Part shown: one piece after another, positions 51,166 through 60,610 of the stretch | Layout of the letters: the number at the start of each line of letters is the position of its first letter | How positions within the stretch are numbered: the first letter of the stretch is position 1 | Origin: Mucilaginibacter gotjawali | GTDB taxonomy: Bacteria > Bacteroidota > Bacteroidia > Sphingobacteriales > Sphingobacteriaceae | Assembly: GCF_002355435.1 (NCBI RefSeq) | Contig: NZ_AP017313.1 | Location: 1,054,001-1,118,000 of the forward strand | Length of the DNA: 64,000 bases | Direction of reading: 5' to 3' | Notes under the pieces: generated by a model | Told to the model about the DNA's origin: nothing | Databases searched by the model: none | The model's input: only the letters and a program-made list of their open reading frames with translations | Made by a program: the position numbers and the translations under genes

Positions 51166-52086
51166 ATGGGACAGAAAGCACATCCAATAGGTAACAGGTT
51201 AGGAATCATCAGAGGTTGGGATTCTAATTGGTTCGGTGGCAATCATTATGCCGACAAATTAGTTGAAGACGAAAAGATCCGTAAATATCTTTCAGCACGT
51301 ATCTCAAAAGGTGGTGTTTCAAAGATCGTTATTGAGCGTACCTTAAAACGCATCACTGTAACTATCCACACAGCCCGCCCGGGTATCGTTATCGGTAAAG
51401 GCGGCCAGGAAGTTGACAAGATCAAAGAAGAATTAAAAAAATTGACTAAAAAGGAAGTTCAGATAAACATATTTGAGATCAAACGTCCTGAACTTGATGC
51501 ACAATTAGTTGCTGAAGGTATAGCAAAACAATTAGAAGCACGTATTTCATTCCGTCGTGCCATGAAAACCACTATTGCTTCAACCATGAGAATGGGTGCT
51601 GAAGGAATTAAGGTGATGACATCGGGCCGTTTAGGCGGTGCGGAAATGGCACGTACTGAACAATATAAAGAAGGAAGAATTCCATTGCACACTTTCCGTG
51701 CTGATATTGACTATGCACTGGCAGAAGCATTAACTACCTATGGTAAAATAGGTGTTAAAGTATGGATCTGCAAAGGCGAAGTTTACGGCAAACGCGATCT
51801 TTCTCCAAACATTGGCGGTGCCAGCAGCGCAAGCGGCAAAGGCGGACGTCCTGAAGGAGCGGCAGCATTTGGCGGTCGTGGTAACGAAAGAGGCGGCGAA
51901 CGCGGCGGTGAACGCAGAAGCGGCGACAGAAAAGGTGGAAACGATCGCAGAGGACCAGGCGCACCGGGTGGTGCTAACCAACGCGGTGGCGGAAGCCGTC
52001 CGGGTGGGCCGAACCGTACCGGTGGACCAGGCGCAGGTGGTAGCCGTCCAGGCGGAAATCGTCCGGGCGGTCCAGGAAAGAGATAA
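51166..52086 (+). CDS. rpsC: 30S ribosomal protein S3 with long Gly/Arg-rich extension
   Basis: uS3, 306 residues against the usual 210-240. Core residues 1-212 are normal: [22 protein letters not shown] domain with IGKGG (76-80), and [17 protein letters not shown]. From about residue 216 there is a disordered tail of 90 residues rich in Gly, Arg and Pro with repeated [13 protein letters not shown] and NRPGG units. The tail is in the same frame and codon style as the core. uS3 lines the mRNA entry channel, so an RGG-like tail there could hold incoming mRNA (inference). Confidence 0.97.
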   Translation: MGQKAHPIGNRLGIIRGWDSNWFGGNHYADKLVEDEKIRKYLSARISKGGVSKIVIERTLKRITVTIHTARPGIVIGKGGQEVDKIKEELKKLTKKEVQINIFEIKRPELDAQLVAEGIAKQLEARISFRRAMKTTIASTMRMGAEGIKVMTSGRLGGAEMARTEQYKEGRIPLHTFRADIDYALAEALTTYGKIGVKVWICKGEVYGKRDLSPNIGGASSASGKGGRPEGAAAFGGRGNERGGERGGERRSGDRKGGNDRRGPGAPGGANQRGGGSRPGGPNRTGGPGAGGSRPGGNRPGGPGKR

Positions 52087-52246
52087 GTCAGGCAGATATG
52101 AGATGTGAGATATGAGATGTGAGAAGCATTTTATCGATCATCGAGGGTTTGCAGAAAGATAAAGTAATAATTAATAAGGTACAGATTTTCGATAAAGATT
52201 CGTAGAGTAACATCTCAAATCTCATATCTCAAATCTCATATCTCAA
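52087..52246. repeat. Word-repeat hairpin inside the S10 operon, word gatatgagatgtgaga
   Basis: Arm one (52094-52123) gatatgagatgtgagatatg; arm two (52210-52246) atctcaaatctcatatctca repeated. It opens a 171-base gap between rpsC and rplP where most bacteria have a few bases. Confidence 0.85.
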
Positions 52247-52257
52247 AGAATAATAAA

Positions 52258-52680
52258 ATGCTACAGCCAAAAAGAACGAAGTTCAGAAAGATGCAAAAAG
52301 GCAGAATGAAGGGAAACGCCAGTCGTGGCGCTGAACTGTCATTCGGATCTTTCGGTATAAAATCACTTGAAGCAGCCTGGATCACCAGCCGGCAGATAGA
52401 AGCTGCACGTATTGCTGTTACACGTTTTATGAAACGTGAAGGACAGGTTTGGATCAGGATATTTCCTGACAAACCCGTAACCAAAAAACCAGCAGAAGTA
52501 CGTATGGGTAAAGGTAAAGGTGCTCCTGAATACTGGGTTGCGGTAGTACGCCCCGGAAGGATCATTTTTGAAGCAGAAGGCGTGCCTTTGGATATTGCAA
52601 AGGAAGCATTGCGTTTGGCAGCACAAAAGTTGCCTGTACAAACAAGATTTATAGTACGTAGAGATTACGTAGAAGCATAA
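52258..52680 (+). CDS. rplP: 50S ribosomal protein L16
   Basis: uL16, 140 residues: [60 protein letters not shown]. The Arg of RMGKGKG region and the conserved C-terminus are intact. Separated from rpsC and rpmC by word-repeat hairpins. Confidence 0.98.
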   Translation: MLQPKRTKFRKMQKGRMKGNASRGAELSFGSFGIKSLEAAWITSRQIEAARIAVTRFMKREGQVWIRIFPDKPVTKKPAEVRMGKGKGAPEYWVAVVRPGRIIFEAEGVPLDIAKEALRLAAQKLPVQTRFIVRRDYVEA

Positions 52681-52681
52681 A

Positions 52682-52785
52682 TTTGAAGAGTTGAAAAGTT
52701 GTAAAGTTGAAAGGTTGTAATGTTATACAGCCAACAGACAAAAACATTACAACATTGAAACTTTCCAACATTACAACAAACAATA
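52682..52785. repeat. Word-repeat hairpin inside the S10 operon, word gttgtaaagttgaaag
   Basis: Arm one (52683-52722) gagttgaaaagttgtaaagt and aaggttgtaatgtt; arm two (52742-52784) aacattacaacattgaaact, tccaacattacaac. Between rplP and rpmC. Confidence 0.85.
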
Positions 52786-52791
52786 AAGAAA

Positions 52792-52995
52792 ATGAAGAAC
52801 TCAGAAATTTTGGAGTTGTCGACTGAAGAATTGGTTGCCAGGATCAGCGAGGAAAGAGCAAATCTTACCAAACTGAAATTTGCACACGCGGTTTCTGCTA
52901 TTGAAAACCCTAGCCGTATTACAAAAGTACGTAAGGATATCGCCCGTTTGACCACTGAAATAACAAAGCGTAAATCAGCGTCAGCTTCTGAATAA
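52792..52995 (+). CDS. rpmC: 50S ribosomal protein L29
   Basis: uL29, 67 residues, two long helices: MKNSEILELSTEELVARISE and LKFAHAVSAIENPSRITKVR, KDIARLTTEITKRK. Next to rpsQ. Confidence 0.96.
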   Translation: MKNSEILELSTEELVARISEERANLTKLKFAHAVSAIENPSRITKVRKDIARLTTEITKRKSASASE

Positions 52996-53013
52996 TTTTA
53001 AGAATCGGGAAAA

Positions 53014-53268
53014 ATGGAAAGAAATTTAAGAAAAACTCGTACCGGCCTGGTAGTAAGCAATAAGATGGATAAATCTGTTGTTGTTGCTGTAGAAAGGAAA
53101 GTAAAACACCCTATCTATGGTAAATTCGTAAAGAAGACCACCAAATTTATGGCCCATGATGAAGCAAATACCTGTGGTATAGGCGATACCGTATTGATTA
53201 TGGAAACACGCCCGCTGAGCAAAAACAAAAACTGGAGACTAGTTCAAATTTTAGAAAGGGCTAAATAA
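53014..53268 (+). CDS. rpsQ: 30S ribosomal protein S17
   Basis: uS17, 84 residues: [60 protein letters not shown]. One base before rplN. Confidence 0.98.
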   Translation: MERNLRKTRTGLVVSNKMDKSVVVAVERKVKHPIYGKFVKKTTKFMAHDEANTCGIGDTVLIMETRPLSKNKNWRLVQILERAK

Positions 53269-53269
53269 A

Positions 53270-53638
53270 ATGGTACAACAGGAATCAAGATTAAACGTAG
53301 CTGATAACAGCGGTGCTAAAGAAGTTTTAGTGATCCGCGTGTTGGGTGGTACCGGGAAAAGGTATGCCTCTATCGGCGATAAGATAGTAGTAACCGTAAA
53401 AAGCGCCCTGCCATCAGGCAACGTTAAAAAAGGTACTGTTTCAAAAGCTGTTGTGGTTAGGACCAAAAAAGAGATCCGCCGCAAGGATGGTTCATACATT
53501 CGTTTTGACGACAACGCAGCAGTTTTATTAAATAACCAGGATGAGCCAAGAGGCACACGTATCTTTGGCCCTGTTGCAAGAGAATTACGTGAGAAACAAT
53601 TTATGAAAATTGTATCATTAGCACCGGAGGTATTGTAA
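53270..53638 (+). CDS. rplN: 50S ribosomal protein L14
   Basis: uL14, 122 residues: [40 protein letters not shown], and C-terminal [20 protein letters not shown]. Forms the L19/L3 interface and binds assembly factor RsfS. Confidence 0.98.
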   Translation: MVQQESRLNVADNSGAKEVLVIRVLGGTGKRYASIGDKIVVTVKSALPSGNVKKGTVSKAVVVRTKKEIRRKDGSYIRFDDNAAVLLNNQDEPRGTRIFGPVARELREKQFMKIVSLAPEVL

Positions 53639-53639
53639 C

Positions 53640-53984
53640 ATGGAAAATAAGAAGAATATAAAACCTGCCAAAATGAAGATCAAAAAAGGTGATCTGGTTA
53701 AGGTTATAGCCGGTGACTCAAAAGGCGCCCAGGGTAAAGTATTAGAAGTAATATTAGACAAGAACCGCATAATTGTTGAAGGTGCTAATTTAGTATCAAA
53801 ACATACTAAGCCAAATGCAGCAAAACCCAATGGTGGTATTGTTAAGCAGGAAGCTGCCATACACGTTTCAAACCTGATGCTGGTTGACCCTCAATCGGGC
53901 AAACCAACCCGCGTTGGCCGTAAAAGAAACGAAGCCGGTAAATTAGTAAGAGTGGCAAAAATATCAGGAGAGGAAATTAAGTAA
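53640..53984 (+). CDS. rplX: 50S ribosomal protein L24
   Basis: uL24, 114 residues, assembly initiator. KOW motif in [20 protein letters not shown], then [20 protein letters not shown]. Its last base is the first base of the rplE ATG. Confidence 0.98.
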   Translation: MENKKNIKPAKMKIKKGDLVKVIAGDSKGAQGKVLEVILDKNRIIVEGANLVSKHTKPNAAKPNGGIVKQEAAIHVSNLMLVDPQSGKPTRVGRKRNEAGKLVRVAKISGEEIK

Positions 53985-54553
53985 TGGAATACGTACCAAG
54001 ATTAAAAACAAAGTATAGAACTGAGATCCGTACTGCACTGAAAGATAAATTTCAGTATAAAAGCGTAATGCAGGTTCCTAAACTTGAAAAAATCGCTATC
54101 AACCAGGGTGTTGGTGGTGCAACTACTGATAAAAAACTGATCGAAAGTACAATTGCCGAGCTTACTACCATCACTGGTCAGCAAGCGGTTTCTTCAAAAT
54201 CGAAAAAGGATATTTCAAACTTTAAATTACGTAAAAACATGCCAATCGGTGTTCGTGTTACTTTACGTGATAATACCATGTATGAATTCCTTGATCGTTT
54301 GATCGCTATCGCGCTGCCACGTATCCGTGACTTCAAAGGTATTAATGACAAGGGTTTTGATGGCCGCGGAAACTATACTTTAGGTATATCTGAGCAGATC
54401 ATTTTCCCTGAGATCAATATCGACAAGATCAACAAGATACAGGGTATGGATATTACCTTTGTAACCTCCGCAACAAACGATGTTGAAGCATTGGAGTTGT
54501 TGAAACAATTTGGATTACCATTTAAAAATCAAAATACAACTACAAATGGCTAA
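53984..54553 (+). CDS. rplE: 50S ribosomal protein L5
   Basis: uL5, 189 residues, binds 5S rRNA in the central protuberance. [73 protein letters not shown]. The end overlaps rpsN by 8 bases. Confidence 0.98.
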   Translation: MEYVPRLKTKYRTEIRTALKDKFQYKSVMQVPKLEKIAINQGVGGATTDKKLIESTIAELTTITGQQAVSSKSKKDISNFKLRKNMPIGVRVTLRDNTMYEFLDRLIAIALPRIRDFKGINDKGFDGRGNYTLGISEQIIFPEINIDKINKIQGMDITFVTSATNDVEALELLKQFGLPFKNQNTTTNG

Positions 54554-54815
54554 AGAAGGTGTAAAAGCGCGTGAATTGAAACGTGCTAAATTAGTAGCTA
54601 AATACGCTGAAAAAAGAGCGGCCCTTAAGGCAGCAGGTGATTACCTTGCTTTGGATAAATTACCAAAAGCAGCTTCACCCGTAAAATTACACAACAGGTG
54701 TAAATTAACAGGCCGCCCCCGTGGTTATATGCGTCAATTTGGTATTTCACGTGTTACATTCCGTGAAATGGCATTGGACGGCAAGATCCCCGGAGTAAAG
54801 AAAGCAAGCTGGTAA
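54546..54815 (+). CDS. rpsN: 30S ribosomal protein S14 (zinc-free form)
   Basis: uS14, 89 residues from ATG 54546 ([20 protein letters not shown]); the frame opens 36 bases earlier inside rplE. Long C-minus type: [20 protein letters not shown] has one Cys only and no CxxC pairs, so no zinc is bound. Confidence 0.97.
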   Translation: MAKEGVKARELKRAKLVAKYAEKRAALKAAGDYLALDKLPKAASPVKLHNRCKLTGRPRGYMRQFGISRVTFREMALDGKIPGVKKASW

Positions 54816-54816
54816 T

Positions 54817-54885
54817 TAAGTCTAAAGTCGTTAGTCTTGAGTCCTAAGTCGACTTAAGACTTTGGACTTAGGACTCAAGACTCAA
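54817..54885. repeat. Word-repeat hairpin inside the spc operon, word agtctaaagtcgttagtc
   Basis: Arm one (54817-54851) aagtctaaagtcgttagtct, gagtcctaagtc; arm two (54852-54885) gacttaagactttggactta, ggactcaagactc. The arms abut at gtcgac, giving an almost loopless cruciform between rpsN and rpsH. Confidence 0.88.
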
Positions 54886-54941
54886 ATACTAACCGATAGC
54901 AGGTCCGGAAATAAAGGAAACCACTATCATAAAACAATAAA

Positions 54942-55340
54942 ATGAATACAGATCCAATCGCAGATTATCTTACAAGAGTAAGGAATGCTATTAAGGCCAA
55001 CCATAGGGTTGTTGAAATTCCTGCATCAAATCTGAAAAAGGAAATCACGAAAGTGCTTTTCGACAAAGGTTACATTGCCAATTTTAAGTTTGAAGACAAC
55101 GGTCCTCAGGGTACTATTAAGGTAGCTTTGAAATACCACCCGATAACAAAAATTTCTGCTATCCGCAGCATTTCGCGCATCAGTAAACCAGGTTTGAGGA
55201 AATACGCAGGCATGGACAATATGCCAAGAGTATTAAATGGTTTAGGTATCGCCATCCTGTCAACTTCTAAAGGTGTAATGACCGATAAAGAAGCCCGTAC
55301 ACAGAATGTTGGTGGCGAAGTTTTATGCTACGTATATTAA
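54942..55340 (+). CDS. rpsH: 30S ribosomal protein S8
   Basis: uS8, 132 residues: TDPIADYLTRVRNAIKANHR, SRISKPGLRKYAGMDNMPRV, GIAILSTSKGVMTDKEARTQ, NVGGEVLCYVY. Central-domain assembly protein, and in enteric bacteria the repressor of the spc operon. Confidence 0.98.
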   Translation: MNTDPIADYLTRVRNAIKANHRVVEIPASNLKKEITKVLFDKGYIANFKFEDNGPQGTIKVALKYHPITKISAIRSISRISKPGLRKYAGMDNMPRVLNGLGIAILSTSKGVMTDKEARTQNVGGEVLCYVY

Positions 55341-55341
55341 T

Positions 55342-55347
55342 AGGAGG
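55342..55347 (+). promoter_or_regulatory. Unusual full Shine-Dalgarno site of rplF
   Basis: AGGAGG ten bases before the rplF ATG, in the context aggaggaaattaagcaatg, nearly the same 19 bases as before rpsG. Confidence 0.8.
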
Positions 55348-55357
55348 AAATTAAGCA

Positions 55358-55915
55358 ATGTCAAGAGTAGGAAAATCACCGATTGCGCTGCCCCAGGGAG
55401 TTACTTTCAGTATATCAGCAGATAATGTTGTTACTGTAAAAGGCCCTAAAGGCGAGTTGCATCAAGCCGTTGACAGTGATATCACTGTTGAGGTGGAAGA
55501 AGGACAACTGGTTGTAAAACGCCCTTCTGATCAAAAACGTCATAAAGCATTACACGGCTTATACCGTGCTTTAATCAATAACATGGTAGTTGGTGTAACC
55601 ACCGGTTATAAATTAGAGCAGGAATTAGTAGGTGTAGGTTATCGTGCAACCAATACCGGTAATACATTAGACTTAGTGCTGGGATACTCTCACCACTATG
55701 TATTTGAATTACCAACAGAAATAAAAGTTACAACAACTGCTGAAAAGGGTAAAAACCCAACCATTATTCTAGAGTCAATTGATAAACAACTGATAGGCCA
55801 GGTAGCGGCAAAAATACGCTCGTTACGTGCTCCTGAACCATACAAAGGCAAGGGTATCAAGTTTGTTGGCGAAGTATTGAGAAGAAAAGCAGGTAAATCA
55901 GCATCTAAAAAATAA
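55358..55915 (+). CDS. rplF: 50S ribosomal protein L6
   Basis: uL6, 185 residues, two repeated beta domains: [40 protein letters not shown], and C-terminal [20 protein letters not shown]. Preceded by a strong SD site, rare in this genome. Confidence 0.98.
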   Translation: MSRVGKSPIALPQGVTFSISADNVVTVKGPKGELHQAVDSDITVEVEEGQLVVKRPSDQKRHKALHGLYRALINNMVVGVTTGYKLEQELVGVGYRATNTGNTLDLVLGYSHHYVFELPTEIKVTTTAEKGKNPTIILESIDKQLIGQVAAKIRSLRAPEPYKGKGIKFVGEVLRRKAGKSASKK

Positions 55916-55920
55916 TCGTC

Positions 55921-56274
55921 ATGGGAGCTAAGTTATCAAGAAGAGACAGAATAAAAAAGGGAATCAGAAAACGTATTTCCGGTTCTTCAGCACGTCCGCG
56001 TCTGTCCGTGTACAGAAGCAATAAAGGTATTTACGCGCAGATCATTGACGATGTTAGCGGCAAGACATTAGTGTCGGCCTCATCATTATCAAAAGATTTC
56101 ACTGCAGAAAAGGGTACAAAGATCGATCAGTCAGCTGCCGTAGGCAAGCTGGTTGCTGAGAAAGCTGTTGCCGCAGGAATTAAAGATGTGGTTTTTGACA
56201 GGAATGGTTATTTATACCATGGCCGTATTAAATCACTGGCTGATGGTGCACGTGAAGGTGGTTTAAACTTTTAA
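55921..56274 (+). CDS. rplR: 50S ribosomal protein L18
   Basis: uL18, 117 residues, 5S rRNA binding: [60 protein letters not shown]. Five bases after rplF. Confidence 0.98.
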   Translation: MGAKLSRRDRIKKGIRKRISGSSARPRLSVYRSNKGIYAQIIDDVSGKTLVSASSLSKDFTAEKGTKIDQSAAVGKLVAEKAVAAGIKDVVFDRNGYLYHGRIKSLADGAREGGLNF

Positions 56275-56286
56275 TCGGAAAGAAAG

Positions 56287-56805
56287 ATGTCAACAATCAA
56301 CATAAAAAGAGTAAAAACCAGCGAGATCGAATTAAAAGATCGTTTGGTTAGCATACAACGCGTTGCCAAAGTAACTAAAGGCGGCCGTACTTTCAGCTTC
56401 AGTGCCATTGTTGTGGTAGGAGATGAAAACGGTGTAGTTGGTTATGGTTTAGGTAAGGCAAAAGAAGTTACCGAAGCAATTGCTAAAGGTATAGATGATG
56501 CCAAAAAGAACCTGGTAAAAGTTCCTATCATTAACGGTACTGTACCTCACGAACAAATTGGTAAATTTTCAGGTGGTTTTGTTTTCATTAAACCAGCTGC
56601 TAATGGTACCGGTGTAATTGCAGGTGGTGCAATGCGTGCCGTATTGGAGTCTGCAGGGATCCACAACGTATTGGCAAAATCAAAAGGTTCATCAAACCCG
56701 CACAACGTGGTTAAAGCAACCGTATCGGCATTATCACAATTGCGTGATGCGTATACTGTAGCCCAGCAACGCGGCGTTAGTTTAGGTAAAGTATTTAACG
56801 GATAA
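56287..56805 (+). CDS. rpsE: 30S ribosomal protein S5
   Basis: uS5, 172 residues: [24 protein letters not shown] double-stranded RNA-binding domain (here [20 protein letters not shown]), GNENG-like [17 protein letters not shown], and [20 protein letters not shown]. Fidelity protein of the 30S body. Confidence 0.98.
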   Translation: MSTINIKRVKTSEIELKDRLVSIQRVAKVTKGGRTFSFSAIVVVGDENGVVGYGLGKAKEVTEAIAKGIDDAKKNLVKVPIINGTVPHEQIGKFSGGFVFIKPAANGTGVIAGGAMRAVLESAGIHNVLAKSKGSSNPHNVVKATVSALSQLRDAYTVAQQRGVSLGKVFNG

Positions 56806-56811
56806 TCAGTC

Positions 56812-56991
56812 ATGGCAAAAATCAAAATAACTCAGATTAAAAGCGTGATCGATAGAAGTGAGCGCCAAAAAAAGACAGTTGAAGCCCTTGGTTTAAAAAG
56901 GATCAACCACAGTGTAGAAGTTGAAGCTACTGCGGCTATTATTGGTATGGTTAAAAAAGTTAATCACCTGGTAGCGGTAGAAAATATTTAA
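56812..56991 (+). CDS. rpmD: 50S ribosomal protein L30
   Basis: uL30, 59 residues, too short for many ORF callers: [20 protein letters not shown] then [35 protein letters not shown]. Canonical place between rpsE and rplO, 6 and 4 bases from them. Confidence 0.97.
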   Translation: MAKIKITQIKSVIDRSERQKKTVEALGLKRINHSVEVEATAAIIGMVKKVNHLVAVENI

Positions 56992-56995
56992 TATC

Positions 56996-57442
56996 ATGAA
57001 TTTAAGTAATCTAAAACCTGCAAAAGGTTCTACAAAAAATAGAAAAAGGATTGGCCGTGGTACAGGTTCAGGCCGTGGCGGAACATCAACCCGTGGCCAT
57101 AAAGGTGCAGGTTCACGTTCAGGTACCAGCACAAAAGTTGGTTTCGAAGGTGGCCAGATGCCTTTACAGCGCCGTGTACCTAAGGTAGGATTTAAAAACC
57201 CTAACCGTGTTGAATACACAGGTGTTAACCTTGACGTATTGCAAGCATTAACTGAAAAATATTCATTATCATCAGTTGATTTTGACACACTGAAAGAACA
57301 CGGACTGGTTTCAAGAAGCGATGTGGTTAAGATCCTTGGCCGCGGCGAATTGAAAGCCAAGTTAGAAGTTAAAGCACACGCGTTTACTGCAACAGCGCAA
57401 AAAGCGATTGAAGCAGCAGGTGGTACCATAGTAAAGCTATAA
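56996..57442 (+). CDS. rplO: 50S ribosomal protein L15
   Basis: uL15, 148 residues: MNLSNLKPAKGSTKNRKRIG, GRGTGSGRGGTSTRGHKGAG, FEGGQMPLQRRVPKVGFKNP. Six bases before secY. Confidence 0.98.
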   Translation: MNLSNLKPAKGSTKNRKRIGRGTGSGRGGTSTRGHKGAGSRSGTSTKVGFEGGQMPLQRRVPKVGFKNPNRVEYTGVNLDVLQALTEKYSLSSVDFDTLKEHGLVSRSDVVKILGRGELKAKLEVKAHAFTATAQKAIEAAGGTIVKL

Positions 57443-57448
57443 TTTTCG

Positions 57449-58786
57449 ATGAAGAAATTTTTCACCACATTATCCAATATCTGGAAAATCGATGATTTAA
57501 GAGTGCGTATTACAAACACACTCTTATTTCTTTTAATATATCGTGCGGGTTCATTCATAGTATTGCCGGGCGTTAGCCCTGCATCGGTGAGTGGTAAAGG
57601 TGCCGAAGGAATTGCAGGATTACTGAATATGTTTTCCGGCGGATCATTTTCACATGCATCCATTTTCGCATTGGGGGTAATGCCTTATATATCTGCTTCA
57701 ATTGTGGTGCAATTATTGGGTATAGCAGTACCTTACTTCGCTAAACTTCAAAAAGAAGGCGAAAGCGGCCGTAATAAACTAAACCAGTGGACCCGATATT
57801 TAACTATCGGGATCACGGCATTGCAGGCAGCGGCTTACCTGAAATCGCAGATCACTGCCGACCAGATGGAAATTGCAAATCCTTATTTTACTGTTTTAAA
57901 TATGTTCGTGCTTACGGCAGGTACTATGTTTATCATGTGGCTGGGTGAGAAAATTACAGATAAAGGTATTGGAAACGGTATTTCGCTCATCATCATGGTG
58001 GGTATTATATCAGCTTTACCAGGTGCATTTTTATCGGAATTCCAGTCGCGTAATGCAGGTGCCGGCGGCCTGGTAACTTTCATCGTTGAAATTGTTGCGC
58101 TGATAGGTGTGGTAATGTTCACAATACTGATCGTTCAGGGTACCCGTAAAGTTGCGGTTCAATATGCCAAGCGTATTGTTGGTAACAAACAATACGGTGG
58201 TGTAAGGCAGTATATCCCTTTAAAAGTAAATGCAGCCGGTGTAATGCCGATCATTTTTGCCCAGGCATTAATGTTTATTCCGGCTACGGTGACGCAGTTT
58301 TTTCCAAAGGCGGCGTCTAACCCGATATTGATGTCACTGTCTGACTATACAGCATGGGGGCATAATTTATTGTTTGCGGTGCTGATCATTGTATTCACTT
58401 ACTTCTATACAGCGATTACTGTAAACCCTAACCAGATGGCCGAGGATATGAAAAAGAATGGTGGATTTATCCCTGGTATCAAACCGGGTAAAGCTACCGC
58501 TGATTTTATTGACGGGGTTATCTCAAGAATTACATTACCTGGTTCTATTTTCCTTGCCATCATAGCCGTTTTCCCTGCATTGGCCAGTTTGTTACATGTT
58601 AACAGCGCATTTGCAAGGTTCTTCGGTGGTACCTCATTGATCATTCTTGTGGGTGTTGTGTTAGATACCTTACAGCAAATTGAAAGTCATTTGTTAATGC
58701 GTCATTACGACGGGTTAATGAAGACCGGCAGGATCAAAGGGCGTACATCCGTTCCGGCAAGTGGAACAAGTCAGCCGGTTATCTAA
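57449..58786 (+). CDS. secY: Protein translocase subunit SecY
   Basis: 445-residue channel of the Sec translocon in the inner membrane, ten membrane segments. Plug region near FSGGSFSHASIFALGVMPYI, ASIVVQLLGIAVPYFAKLQK, cytoplasmic loops with QGTRKVAVQYAKRIVG and NPNQMAEDMKKNGGFIPGIK, C-terminal QQIESHLLMRHYDGLMKTGR. Translated with the spc ribosomal genes, as in most bacteria. Confidence 0.98.
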   Translation: MKKFFTTLSNIWKIDDLRVRITNTLLFLLIYRAGSFIVLPGVSPASVSGKGAEGIAGLLNMFSGGSFSHASIFALGVMPYISASIVVQLLGIAVPYFAKLQKEGESGRNKLNQWTRYLTIGITALQAAAYLKSQITADQMEIANPYFTVLNMFVLTAGTMFIMWLGEKITDKGIGNGISLIIMVGIISALPGAFLSEFQSRNAGAGGLVTFIVEIVALIGVVMFTILIVQGTRKVAVQYAKRIVGNKQYGGVRQYIPLKVNAAGVMPIIFAQALMFIPATVTQFFPKAASNPILMSLSDYTAWGHNLLFAVLIIVFTYFYTAITVNPNQMAEDMKKNGGFIPGIKPGKATADFIDGVISRITLPGSIFLAIIAVFPALASLLHVNSAFARFFGGTSLIILVGVVLDTLQQIESHLLMRHYDGLMKTGRIKGRTSVPASGTSQPVI

Positions 58787-58795
58787 AATTATAAC

Positions 58796-59587
58796 ATGTC
58801 AAAGATCAATTATAAGTCTGTCGAAGAGATAGAACTCATAAGAGAAAGTTCTTTACTTGTTTCCAAAACACTTGGAGAAATTGCTAAAGTGATTGGTCCC
58901 GGTGTAAAAACCATTGAATTAAATAAATTAGCAGAAACCTTTATCCGCGATAACGGCGGGGTTCCTGCTTTTTTAAATTATCATGGCTTCCCTTATTCAT
59001 TGTGTATCTCAATGAACGACCAGGTAGTTCACGGCTTTCCCGGTAACAGGGAGCTCGTAGACGGCGACCTGGTGTCAGTTGATTGTGGCGCTATCCTGAA
59101 TAAATATATCGGCGACTCGGCATATACATTTGCCATAGGCGAAGTAAGCGATACTGTAAAGAAGCTGATGAGGGTTACCATGGAATGCCTTGACCTGGGG
59201 GTTGCAAAAGCTGTAACAGGCATGCGCATCGGTGATATAGGCTATGCCGTTCAGGAACATGCTGAGAAGAATGGTTTCGGTGTGGTGAAGGAGCTGGTAG
59301 GCCATGGCGTTGGACTAGCTTTGCATGAAAAACCCGAAGTGCCAAATTATGGTAAACGCGGTTCAGGTATTAAGCTGGAAGAAGGAATGGTGATAGCCAT
59401 TGAACCCATGATCAACGCCGGTAAAGCCAGGGTGAAGTTTTGGGACGATGGCTGGACAGTGTCAACTGCTGACGGAAAACCTTCTGCTCATTACGAGCAT
59501 ACAGTGGCAGTAAAAAAGGGGAAACCCGAAATACTTTCTACATTTTCATATGTAGATAATGTTTTAAAAGAAAAAAATAAAAGTTAA
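58796..59587 (+). CDS. map: Methionine aminopeptidase, type I
   Basis: 263 residues, M24A fold. Removes N-terminal Met from new proteins. Metal ligands seen: Asp in SVDCGAILN, Asp in YIGDSAYTF, His in GHGVGLALHEKPEVPNYG, Glu in AIEPMINAGK and Glu in HYEHTVAV. Nine bases after secY. Confidence 0.97.
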   Translation: MSKINYKSVEEIELIRESSLLVSKTLGEIAKVIGPGVKTIELNKLAETFIRDNGGVPAFLNYHGFPYSLCISMNDQVVHGFPGNRELVDGDLVSVDCGAILNKYIGDSAYTFAIGEVSDTVKKLMRVTMECLDLGVAKAVTGMRIGDIGYAVQEHAEKNGFGVVKELVGHGVGLALHEKPEVPNYGKRGSGIKLEEGMVIAIEPMINAGKARVKFWDDGWTVSTADGKPSAHYEHTVAVKKGKPEILSTFSYVDNVLKEKNKS

Positions 59588-59598
59588 TAAATTTTTAT

Positions 59599-59606
59599 TA
59601 ATTTTG
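59599..59606 (+). promoter_or_regulatory. Internal promoter element before infA
   Basis: TAATTTTG fits TAnnTTTG; a small hairpin ccgcttttaaggcgg follows in the leader 45 bases before infA. Probably gives extra alpha-operon transcript. The -33 box is weak. Confidence 0.6.
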
Positions 59607-59650
59607 CATCCCGCTTTTAAGGCGGATAATAGAGTAATAATCAGTAAAAT

Positions 59651-59869
59651 ATGGCCAAACAAGCCTCAATTGAACAAGACGGTACGATTAAAGAAGCATT
59701 ATCAAACGCGATGTTTAGGGTAGAGTTGGAGAATGGACACGAAATTATTGCGCATATTTCAGGCAAAATGCGTATGCACTACATTAAAATTCTTCCTGGC
59801 GACAGGGTGAAACTTGAAATGAGTCCATATGATTTAACAAAGGGTAGAATAACCTATAGATATAAATAA
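59651..59869 (+). CDS. infA: Translation initiation factor IF-1
   Basis: 72-residue OB-fold factor that blocks the A site during initiation: [60 protein letters not shown]. Seven bases before rpmJ. Confidence 0.98.
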   Translation: MAKQASIEQDGTIKEALSNAMFRVELENGHEIIAHISGKMRMHYIKILPGDRVKLEMSPYDLTKGRITYRYK

Positions 59870-59876
59870 AAACGCG

Positions 59877-59993
59877 ATGAAAGTTAGAGCATCCATTAAA
59901 AAACGCAGTGTTGATTGCAAGATCATCCGCCGTAAAGGGAAACTTTATGTTATTAACAAGAAGAACCCTAAGTATAAACAACGTCAGGGATAA
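59877..59993 (+). CDS. rpmJ: 50S ribosomal protein L36 (zinc-free form)
   Basis: bL36, 38 residues: [20 protein letters not shown] then [18 protein letters not shown]. Only one Cys remains where zinc-binding forms have three plus a His, so it is the C-minus form. Matches the C-minus S14 in the same operon. Confidence 0.97.
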   Translation: MKVRASIKKRSVDCKIIRRKGKLYVINKKNPKYKQRQG

Positions 59994-60005
59994 TTAAAAG
60001 AATTG

Positions 60006-60044
60006 TAGTAATCCGTACAACGGTGGCCCGCCGTTCGGTTACTA
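60006..60044 (+). promoter_or_regulatory. Structured leader before rpsM
   Basis: Two stacked stems: outer tagtaatccg / cggttacta (one bulged T) and inner aacggtg-type / ccgtt pairing, with a 5-base loop; about fifteen pairs. No T-run follows. Its position at the head of the S13-S11-S4-alpha genes matches where S4 binds in other bacteria. Confidence 0.55.
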
Positions 60045-60066
60045 TCTAAAAATACAAACAAAAAAT

Positions 60067-60444
60067 ATGGCAAGGATTTCAGGTATTGATTTACCAAAGA
60101 ATAAAAGAGGCGAGATAGGCCTGACCTACATTTACGGTATCGGCCGCTCAACAGCGCAGCGGATTTTAACTGAAGCCGGTATTGATTTCAATACCAAGGT
60201 TCAGGATTGGAATGATGAGCAATTAAACGCTATCCGCGGTATAATCAACGATCAGATCAAGGTTGAAGGCTCATTGCGTTCAGAAGTTCAGCTTAACATC
60301 AAACGTTTAATGGATATCGGTTGCTATCGCGGTACCCGTCACCGTAAAGGATTGCCTTTACGTGGTCAGCGTACCAAAAACAACTCACGTACCCGTAAAG
60401 GAAAACGTAAGACTGTTGCTAACAAGAAAAAGGCTACGAAATAG
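60067..60444 (+). CDS. rpsM: 30S ribosomal protein S13
   Basis: uS13, 125 residues: [41 protein letters not shown]-terminal [20 protein letters not shown] and Lys-rich tail that reaches the P-site tRNA. Start of the alpha operon proper. Confidence 0.98.
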   Translation: MARISGIDLPKNKRGEIGLTYIYGIGRSTAQRILTEAGIDFNTKVQDWNDEQLNAIRGIINDQIKVEGSLRSEVQLNIKRLMDIGCYRGTRHRKGLPLRGQRTKNNSRTRKGKRKTVANKKKATK

Positions 60445-60610
60445 TAATTAGAGAACAGAGACTAGCGATTAGTTAATGTTTTACCATTTGCTGAATAAAT
60501 AGAAACCGATTGGCAACCCTGAAGGTTGCCAGGAATAAATGAAGTAACAAATATTAATGGGTCCGGGTTATTCACTAACTCAATAATTCATTAATTCAAT
60601 AATTAAAAAA
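60444..60610. repeat. Word repeats and hairpin between rpsM and rpsK
   Basis: Words tagagaacagagactagcga and tta (60445-60475), a hairpin tggcaacc (60511-60518) / ggttgcca (60524-60531), and the direct repeat cactaactcaataattcatt then aattcaataatt (60572-60603). A 166-base gap inside the alpha operon. Confidence 0.65.

Noticed and set aside
52087..52246. Possible CRISPR-like array from regularly repeated words
   Set aside because: Words are short, imperfect, without unique spacers of constant length, and arranged as inverted arms; no cas genes in the window.
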